Of a DNA stretch of 64,000 nucleotides, positions 57,401-64,000 are shown one piece after another. The position numbers were made by a program, and so were the translations under genes. The notes under the pieces were generated by a model. The model was not told the origin of the DNA and ran no database searches. It worked only from the letters and a program-made list of their open reading frames with translations. The stretch comes from Aminobacter anthyllidis (lineage in GTDB: Bacteria; Pseudomonadota; Alphaproteobacteria; Rhizobiales; Rhizobiaceae). The stretch spans positions 124,001 through 188,000 of the forward strand of contig NZ_JAFLWW010000007.1 in the NCBI RefSeq assembly GCF_018555685.1, given 5' to 3'. Each line of letters starts with the position of its first letter. Within the stretch, counting starts at the first letter, position 1.

Positions 57401-57917
57401 ACGTGCTCGAGGATGCGGTCTGCATCATAGGCCTTGTCGGTCAGCACAATGGTGCATGCCGGAGATGGGAGAGGAACGTGTCGGCGATCTGCCCGCCATG
57501 CGCTTGGCCCTCCGTCAGTCCGAGCCGGATCGGTAGTCTATACGCATCGACCACCGCGTGGATTTTGGTCGTGAGTCCGCCGCGCGATCGACCGAGACAA
57601 TGATCTCAATCCCCCTTTTTTGCCGTCGCAGCCTGCTGGTGGGCGCGAACGGAGGTGCTATCGATCATCTGGATCTCGCCGTCATAAGTGTTGGTCCATC
57701 ATCCGGCCCTAAACGCCAGCATTACGCCATCTCGCGAAGCGGTTGTAGCAGGGTAGTGCGCGGCCCATACCATTCGGGCAGATCGCGCCACGGCGCGCCG
57801 GATTGCAGCACCCAGAAAATGCCGTTCGATCATCGACGCGCGGCACGCCTCGCGGCTTGTTGGGTAGCAGCGGTTCGATCACACGCCATTCGAAGTCCGT
57901 CAGGTCATATCGGCTCA
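57400..57917 (-). mobile_element. IS5-family transposase remnant
   Basis: Minus strand MSRYDLTDFEWRVIEPLLPN and KPRGVPRVDDRTAF, then in other frames GGLTTKIHAVVDAYRLPIRL and LTDKAYDADRILEHV, where it fuses with the IS481 piece. Several frameshifts and deletions. Confidence 0.8.
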
Positions 57918-58358
57918 TGTTGAGCGTGAATCATAATCCAGCGACATTTGAAAGCCTCCGGTCGGAAATACCCCACTTGCGAAGATTGGCTGCGCTGGTC
58001 AAGTCGCCTGGCGGAGAGGCTATTATCGATGTCTACGAGAGTGCGACTGATGAAGCGGAACGGTTTGGAATTGTATTCGAGAGGGGTTGATGAAACCACT
58101 TTTTTTATCTTCTCGACATGGTATGCCGACATCATCGTCAAGGGCAGCCGCTAAGTCGATTATGGCCACAGGCTCAATTTGACCACCGGCCGAAGCGGGC
58201 TTGACCTCGTCATCGAAGCCGGAAACCGGCCGACATTCGAGCGGTTCTTGCCGATGCTGGAGCGCGACATCGCCGTCTGGGGTCAGGCGCATGCCGCGGC
58301 CCTGATGAAGTCCGCTGATCGGATCCCAGACAGGTCAACGCGCTTTCAAGCGGCACCT
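57918..58358. other. Gap between insertion sequences
   Basis: Two short plus-strand frames (IIDVYESATDEAERFGIVFE; FERFLPMLERDIAVWGQAHA) look like pieces of real genes but cannot be named. Confidence 0.4.
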
Positions 58359-59729
58359 ATTGGAGTGCACCCCCAGACTGAGAAAAGGAAAATCGCGGAC
58401 AGTTTCCCTGCAAGAGAGGAAACTGGGGCATGGCCGGACGGCAAAGAGTTATTGATGAGGACCAAAAGCTGGAGCTTCTCCAGCGCATGGAGGCGAGCGA
58501 AACCGTCAGCAAGTTAGCAGACGAGGTTGGCATCAGTCGCCAACGACTTTACGAGTGGCGTGATCACCTCAGGCTTCGTGGTAATCTGAAGTCACGTCGG
58601 CGCGGCCGGTCAGATCGATAACAGGAGTTGACGGGGCCGCGCAGCTGCAGAGCGCTGTCGACACGCCGGCACCTCAGGAAAAGGCGCTGACCAAGGCTAG
58701 GCGCCCGATCAGGGAATTGAAGCAGAAAGTCGGGCAGCAGCAACTCTCGATTTTTTTCGCGAAGCCTTGCGGCATTTCGAGGAAGATCATCGTCGGAGCA
58801 GCGCTCCTGGCGAAACGGGATCTTCAAAGTCATCGAAAAGATGACGACCGGCCTGTCGCAAGGCGAATTCAACATCGACAGAATGTGCTGGCTCACTGGC
58901 GTCAGCCGCGCGAGTTATTACCGTCACTGGCTGGATTCGGCCCCGCCCGGGCCGAGACAGGTTTGCGCGATCTCATTCAGAAGATGGCTCTCGGCAACGC
59001 GCACTACGGCTACCGCCGGATCGCAGCTGCGTTGCGGCAACAGGGCCCTGTCGTCAATCATAAGAAGATCCGGCGCTTGATGCGCGAGCACGATCTGCAG
59101 CCGAAGATGCGGCGCCGCTTCATAGCAACGACGGACAGTAGTCACGGCTGGCCGATCTGTCCGAATCTGGCCCGAGATGTTCTCCTGAACGGCCCGAACC
59201 AGCTCTGGGTTGGCGACATCACCTATGTGGCGCTGCCGACGCGCTTCGTCTATGTCGCCATCATTCTTGATGCCTGGTCGCGTCTCGTCGCCGGCTACGC
59301 CATTGGCCGGTCCATCGACGCGCGTTTGACAGTCGCTGCCCTGCAAGCGGCAATTGCCGGAAGACAGCCGCCGCTTGGCTGCATTCATCCATTCCGATCG
59401 CGGATCGCAATATGCGGCGGAAGCCTATCGACACCTCCTTGCAGATGCAGGGCTGATCGGTTCGATGGGACGCAAGGGCAATCCCTATGACAACGCCAAG
59501 GCCGAGAGCTTCATGAAGACGCTCAAGGTCGAGGCCGTTTACCCGATGGCGTTCGAAACCTTCGAGGAAGTCACCGAGCACCTTCCTCGCTTCATTGAGG
59601 AGGTCTACAACAAACGAAGGCTACATTCGGCGCTGGGATATCTCAGCCCGCAGCAATTTGAGGATCAACACGTCCGGCAGACCGGTCAAAACGCCGCCTG
59701 ATAAATCGCCCCAAGGGCCGCACTCCAAT
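58359..59729 (+). mobile_element. IS3-family element, transposase inactivated
   Basis: Terminal inverted repeats ATTGGAGTGC (58359-58368) and GCACTCCAAT (59720-59729) bound 1371 bases. OrfA starts at 58430 (MAGRQRVIDEDQKLELLQRM). OrfB is spread over several frames: LSQGEFNIDRMCWLTGVSRA, HYGYRRIAAALRQQGPVVNH, LWVGDITYVALPTRFVYVAI (first Asp), [20 protein letters not shown] (second Asp) and [20 protein letters not shown] (Glu). At least two frameshifts beyond any programmed one make it non-autonomous. Confidence 0.85.
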
Positions 59730-59836
59730 CGAGAGTTCAGTTTTGGAAACGATGACGTAATTGCTGCCGTCGCTCCTTTGAACGAAGATTCGGCTGACGG
59801 CAAAAGCCGCCGACCATTGAGATCGAGGAGGCCGCA

Positions 59837-60865
59837 GTGAAGCAATATGTCGGATTGGATGTGTCGCAGCGAGAGACCAGCGTTTGCGTCGTCGACGATG
59901 CTGGAAGGTCTGTCTTCCAAGGGAAAGTGAAGTCCGATCCGGGAGCACTGACCGAGTTGCTCCGCAAACGCGCACCTCACGCCGAGCGCATCGGATTCGA
60001 GACGGGCGCCATGTCCAGCTGGCTCTGGCATGAGCTTAAACGGGTCGGATTGCCGGTTGTCTGCATTGATGCTCGACATGCGAAGGCGGCACTTTCAGTT
60101 CGAATGAACAAAAGTGATGAGAACGATGCCCGCGGCCTGGCCGAACTGGTTCGCGTCGGTTGGTATCGGGAAGTGAAGGTTAAGAGCGCAGAGAGCCAGG
60201 CCACCCGATCCATGCTCGTCGCAAGGTCAAGACTTGTCGAGATCCGGCGCGATCTCGAAAACCAGACACGGTCGATGCTGAAGGAATACGGGCTGCAGTT
60301 CAGTCGATCGATTGGGTCACAGTTCCGGCGAAAGGTTTGGGAACTTGTTGCTGACGGGCATCCGCTTCGGTCGTTGGTTCAGGCGCTTCTGTCTGTCCAC
60401 GAGCAGGTCTGCTGTGAACAAGAGAAGCTCGATCGGCAGGTCCGGCATCTCGCTCGTGAAGACGAAACCACACGCCGGCTGATGACGGTCCCCGGCATTG
60501 GCGTGGTGACCGCGCTCACCTTCCGCCACACGATCGACGATCCCGCGCGCTTTCGCTCGGCCGCAAACGTGGGTGCCTATCTCGGCCTGACGCCGCGACG
60601 AAAGCAGTCCGGTGAAACGGATATCAATGGCCGCGTCTCACGCTGGGGCGATCGACTGTTGCGAACCTATCTCTACGAGGCGGCCAGCGTCCTCCTGCAC
60701 CGGACGAAGAAATGGTCCACGCTGAAAGCCTGGGGGATGCGTCTGTCGAGGCGGATCGCCTTGAAGAAGGCAAAGGTGGCGGTCGCACGGAAGATCGCGG
60801 TTCTGCTTCATTGCCTGTGGGTCGACGGCACAAGCTTTGAATGGGGTAGTGAAAAGATGGCATAG
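59837..60865 (+). CDS. IS110-family transposase, intact
   Basis: 342 residues, full length for the family: [20 protein letters not shown] (first catalytic Asp of the DEDD domain), [20 protein letters not shown], and the C-terminal transposase_20 part [20 protein letters not shown] with [20 protein letters not shown] and the conserved Ser in ASVLL-type region. GAGGAGGCCGCAGTG precedes the GTG/ATG start. It is the only fully intact transposase in the window, so it may still move. Confidence 0.92.
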   Translation: MKQYVGLDVSQRETSVCVVDDAGRSVFQGKVKSDPGALTELLRKRAPHAERIGFETGAMSSWLWHELKRVGLPVVCIDARHAKAALSVRMNKSDENDARGLAELVRVGWYREVKVKSAESQATRSMLVARSRLVEIRRDLENQTRSMLKEYGLQFSRSIGSQFRRKVWELVADGHPLRSLVQALLSVHEQVCCEQEKLDRQVRHLAREDETTRRLMTVPGIGVVTALTFRHTIDDPARFRSAANVGAYLGLTPRRKQSGETDINGRVSRWGDRLLRTYLYEAASVLLHRTKKWSTLKAWGMRLSRRIALKKAKVAVARKIAVLLHCLWVDGTSFEWGSEKMA

Positions 60866-61605
60866 CAGATCCGAACTCGACCTAATTCGCGGGCCCGTTT
60901 CCGGAACCCGTGATGTCCCCGCCGGGACGGTGGTTGCGGCGACCTCGGTCAAACGGCTGACAGCAGTTCATCTGCATCTCGTTGGAAACGTTGAGGCGCC
61001 CGACCCGAACATCATCATGAGGCACTCGACCTCGGAAAGGACCATGACCCCGGCGATGGCAGTGCGAGATCCGGATTGACAACTACCCGCAATTAAAGGG
61101 CCGTTTGACACTCCGGCTCGGCCAGTGCGGACAGATCCTTGAAACCCTCAAGGGATACACCGCCAAGCTCCGCAAATTACAGATCCGGACCCTAATGGGG
61201 GGCCCGGCCAAGGACGAGACCCCTTGTTGAATGGCTGCGCAGTGCTTGCGTCATCATGGAACCTGCAGCTGGCCACGCTGCGAACTCCGCCGCACTCTGA
61301 TCCATTTCGCCTTCTCCGCGGACGGCTTCGTCACGTCCACACCGGACAGCCCGCCTCTGTTTTTTAACAGGAATTATGACGATACGGTCATGTTTATTAA
61401 ATCATCGACGAAGGAGTCTTAATCATAATTTCACATACGATTACTGCATGTCATGGTATTTCTGGATAAATATCGGCAGCAACCTCTTCGTATAACGCAA
61501 CGAGCCAAGTCTTATAAAAGCTTACTTGTGAAGGACCCCCGTGCGTCTGCCAGGTCGTTCAGCTCGCCGCTGTACCCGTCGCCACAGTGAAAGAGGAAGT
61601 AGATC
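60866..61605. other. Gap between the IS110 element and the SDR gene
   Basis: No gene recognised. 61100-61200 has a short frame TLRLGQCGQILETLKGYTAK of unknown origin. From about 61370 the DNA becomes AT-rich and probably holds the SDR promoter; no -24/-12 element was found. Confidence 0.4.
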
Positions 61606-62391
61606 GTGGACCAAACTTCACAGGCAACCACATTCGCCGGCAAGGTGGCTCTGGTGACAGGCGCGGCGCGGGGCATTGGATTTGCGATTGCCACGCGATT
61701 TATCAACGCCGGTGCAGATGTGGTGCTGGCGGACCTCTCCGAGAGCGACCTGAACGCCAGCATTTCGACCCTGTCTTCGGACTATACTGGCCGGGCCTTG
61801 GCGGTGCGTGCGGATGTGTCCAAAGACACTGATATCACGCGAATGGTCCAGGCCGCAGCGGCCCGATTCGGGCGGGTCGACATCTTGGTCAACAACGCTG
61901 GAATCTCTCCGAAACACGGCGGACGGAAGGCAAGGGTTGAAGAGATGCTGGCTGCGGAGTGGCGGCAGGTTCTGGAAGTTAACCTGACAGGCGCCTTCCT
62001 TTGCTGCCGGGCCTGCCTTCCCCATATGCGGGCGGCGAAATGGGGCCGGATCATCAACATCGCATCGGTAGCCGGCCGAACGAAAACCGAGATTGCAGGA
62101 GCCCACTATGCCGCGTCCAAGGCCGGCATGATGGCCCTTGCCCGCACACTTGCGGTTGAAGTTGGCTCAGCGAACATCACGGTGAATTCCATTGCGCCGG
62201 GCCGCATCGAAACACCAATGGCTACCGCAGCTGGTGCCGAGCTTAACCAGGCTTATGTCGCCCGCATTCCTGTCGGCCGACTTGGCACCGGCGAAGACAT
62301 CGCCGCCGCGGTCGCCTATCTGGCATCTGAAGACGCTGCCTTCCTCACTGGTGTGACGCTAGATGTTAACGGCGGCTCGTTCATGATCTGA
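61606..62391 (+). CDS. Short-chain dehydrogenase/reductase (SDR, 3-oxoacyl-ACP reductase-like)
   Basis: 261 residues from GTG 61606 after AAGAGGAAG. Classical SDR: nucleotide loop VTGAARGIGFAIA near 18-30, NNAGIS near 95, catalytic Tyr/Lys in AHYAASKAGMMAL, and the C-terminal VTLDVNGGSFMI. It reduces or oxidises a carbonyl/alcohol with NAD(P). Substrate unknown; it could serve the alpha-oxoamine synthase product or be unrelated. Confidence 0.9.
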   Translation: MDQTSQATTFAGKVALVTGAARGIGFAIATRFINAGADVVLADLSESDLNASISTLSSDYTGRALAVRADVSKDTDITRMVQAAAARFGRVDILVNNAGISPKHGGRKARVEEMLAAEWRQVLEVNLTGAFLCCRACLPHMRAAKWGRIINIASVAGRTKTEIAGAHYAASKAGMMALARTLAVEVGSANITVNSIAPGRIETPMATAAGAELNQAYVARIPVGRLGTGEDIAAAVAYLASEDAAFLTGVTLDVNGGSFMI

Positions 62392-62489
62392 TCCGCCTAG
62401 CCGCTGAAACTACAAGGCGTGAAAATTTGGAGTTCCAGGTATGCGCGTACCTATCGGGCTGACGGCGCGACGGGCGGATTCTGATCGAA

Positions 62490-62631
62490 CCCGCCTATAT
62501 CGCTGGCGAGTGGATTTCGGGATGCCATTCAAAACCTTGCGGTCGTCAACCCGGGCAACACCGCGAACCCTGTTGGGCAGACGCGGGTGGATGATACTCA
62601 ATTCGAAGTCGCTCAGTTCGTAACGACGCAT
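62490..62631 (-). mobile_element. IS5-family transposase N-terminal scrap
   Basis: Minus strand MRRYELSDFELSIIHPRLPN and RVRGVARVDDRKVLNG, the same start as the IS5 remnant at 57917, then degraded. Confidence 0.7.
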
Positions 62632-62706
62632 TCAAGCCTCCAAAAGAAGCCTTGAATCAGAACTCGTCACAAAGCGGTAGTCAGCTCATGAGTTTTCGGC
62701 CTAATA

Positions 62707-62790
62707 TTGCAACAGAGACGTCAAAAAGAATTTACAGAACCTTTGTGACCACAAATTGCCGACGATGATACATTCATCACAAGATCTGAG
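62707..62790 (+). promoter_or_regulatory. Conserved upstream element, copy B (ATP-grasp side)
   Basis: Partner of 44797-44880: shares TTGCAACAGA, CGTCAAA, TTTACAGA, CTTTG, ATGATAC and TTC with spacing kept to within one or two bases. It ends about 80 bases before the ATP-grasp ATG. Confidence 0.75.
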
Positions 62791-62867
62791 ACCGCGGTCG
62801 GCTGACAAAGCTGATACCGATTTGTCTCGGCTGTCGTCCAGCAGGCAACGTCGGAGACAACAAACCA

Positions 62868-64000
62868 ATGGCACGAAGAGCTCTTATCCTGATTGAAGGC
62901 CATAAGGGTAATGGTCTAGCATACGTCCAAGCAGCCCGGCGCCTCGGCCTTCAGCCAATTACTCTGTCCGCTGATCCAGCTCAGTACGACTACGTTGCGA
63001 CGGAAAGTGTTCAGGCAATCCGTGTCGAAACAGACAATCTTGACGCAATGATCCACGAATGTTTGCAGCTACGCACCGGGTATGACATTGCCGGCATTAC
63101 TGGCTTCTCGGGCGACGACGAGTTAGTCTATGTGGCAGTTGCCAAGCTCTGCCGACATTTCGATCTACCGGGGCCGAACCCCGCATCGATTGAACGGTGC
63201 TGCGACAAGTTCGTTCAACGTCAGATCTTAACGGAGGCCGGCGTTCCAATGCCTGCTTATCGCTTGGCAGCAAATGCGACGGAGATAGAAACTTTTGCCG
63301 CTGAGATTGGCTTGCCGGTAATTCTCAAGCCTGCCGAAGGGAGCGGAAGCAAGGGTGTCCGATTGTGCCGTAGCGTTGATGAGTTGGTCGAACACACGAG
63401 CTATCTGCTGAAGGGCAAGTACATATGGCGGTCGTCGCCAAGGATACTAATCGAAGAATTCGTACAAGGCCCCCTTTATAATGCTCAGATAATGGGCAGT
63501 GAGATTATTGGAATTTCCGAGAGTGAGTTCGGTCCCCCGCCGCACTTCGTCTCTCGGGAGTTGACCTTTCCGATCCTCCTACCTGATCAGGAACGTGAAC
63601 GTATTTCCGATGTTTCGCGAACTTGCTTGCAAGCTCTAGGCCTGGGGTGGGGGCCAACAAACATTGAATTCCGATGGACGAAGCGCGGCCCAGCCATGAT
63701 TGAGGTCAATCCGCGTCTTGGCGGTGCTCCCGACCCACAACTGGTCCAGCTCGCTTGCGGCGTCGATCTTATCACAGAGCACGTCAAGCTTGTCATCGGC
63801 GACGAATGGAATTTGGTCAAGAGCCATTCGCACACTGCGACTGCCCGAAAGCTGATCGCCGATCGCGATGGGATCCTTGAACGGATCAATGGCCACGGTC
63901 GGGCGGCTGCTATTCCAGGTGTCGCCGAGGTTAGATTCTATGTTCAGCCCGAGACGCCGATCATCACAAAAGGCGATTCTCGAGACTGCATCGGATATGT
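62868..64000 (+). CDS. ATP-grasp ligase, probably an L-amino-acid (dipeptide) ligase; C-terminus off window
   Basis: ATG 62868 opens 377 codons to the window end. RALILIEGHKGNGLAYVQAA is a pre-ATP-grasp domain, followed by the ATP-grasp core: LPVILKPAEGSGSKGVRLCR (P-loop-like, lysines), ILIEEFVQGPLYNAQIM, and the metal ligands in AMIEVNPRLGGAPDP. This is the carboxylate-amine ligase group that includes BacD-type dipeptide ligases and carbamoyl-phosphate-synthase-like proteins. Its upstream element is shared with ectB, so a diaminobutyrate-derived amino acid is a plausible substrate (inference). Confidence 0.88.
   Translation, partial: MARRALILIEGHKGNGLAYVQAARRLGLQPITLSADPAQYDYVATESVQAIRVETDNLDAMIHECLQLRTGYDIAGITGFSGDDELVYVAVAKLCRHFDLPGPNPASIERCCDKFVQRQILTEAGVPMPAYRLAANATEIETFAAEIGLPVILKPAEGSGSKGVRLCRSVDELVEHTSYLLKGKYIWRSSPRILIEEFVQGPLYNAQIMGSEIIGISESEFGPPPHFVSRELTFPILLPDQERERISDVSRTCLQALGLGWGPTNIEFRWTKRGPAMIEVNPRLGGAPDPQLVQLACGVDLITEHVKLVIGDEWNLVKSHSHTATARKLIADRDGILERINGHGRAAAIPGVAEVRFYVQPETPIITKGDSRDCIGY

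Overview
The window reads as part of a symbiosis island or symbiosis plasmid of an alphaproteobacterial rhizobium, most likely Mesorhizobium. The grounds are a nifHDKENX operon with typical rhizobial protein lengths, acdS (ACC deaminase) behind a sigma-54 promoter, a SyrA-like exopolysaccharide repressor, a decayed GDP-mannose 4,6-dehydratase gene of Nod-factor type, a Mesorhizobium-style palindromic repeat, and many broken insertion sequences of at least ten families.

Layout. (1) 1-8510: a phosphodiesterase-like gene (cut by the window edge), divergent from a nucleotidyltransferase-like/aminotransferase fusion, a DeoR regulator and a complete peptide/opine-type ABC importer. (2) 8586-10113: a dGTPase with a small partner protein. 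(3) 10501-20578: the NifA/sigma-54 nifH promoter, nifH-D-K-E-N-X, the NifX-associated gene, a response regulator and a universal stress protein. (4) 20740-34540: a mosaic of intact and decayed genes. It holds an acetoacetate decarboxylase operon, a duplicated NifA-promoter cassette, a radical SAM gene, a lysine/ornithine N-hydroxylase, a PhyH dioxygenase, a cupin-MetRS fusion, a broken second copy of nifX/DUF269 and the intact DUF683-fdxB pair. (5) 35070-43976: acdS, toxin-antitoxin remnants, a LacI regulator, queC-queD-queE and a nifU-like/iscA operon with its own NifA promoter. (6) 44797-64000: intact metabolic genes set one by one into a field of dead insertion sequences: an EctB-type aminotransferase, a 2OG oxygenase, a GNAT, an asparagine synthetase, a phosphotriesterase-like hydrolase, an alpha-oxoamine synthase, an SDR and an ATP-grasp ligase.

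How the parts work together. Sigma-54 (-24/-12) elements, most with TGT-N10-ACA NifA sites, precede nifH, the radical SAM gene, the DUF683-fdxB genes, acdS, iscA-nifU, the alpha-oxoamine synthase gene, adc and asnB (the last two without a strict NifA site). Nitrogenase, Fe-S assembly and several specialised-metabolism genes therefore look like one nodule-expressed regulon. The most striking metabolic content is a pair matching the known hydrazine-forming (N-N bond) machinery of actinomycetes: an amino-acid N-hydroxylase and a cupin/methionyl-tRNA-synthetase-like fusion. A second, scattered set (EctB, 2OG oxygenase, GNAT, ATP-grasp) is tied together by an ~80-base element shared upstream of ectB and the ATP-grasp gene. 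All functions are read from translated sequence and motifs; no search was run.
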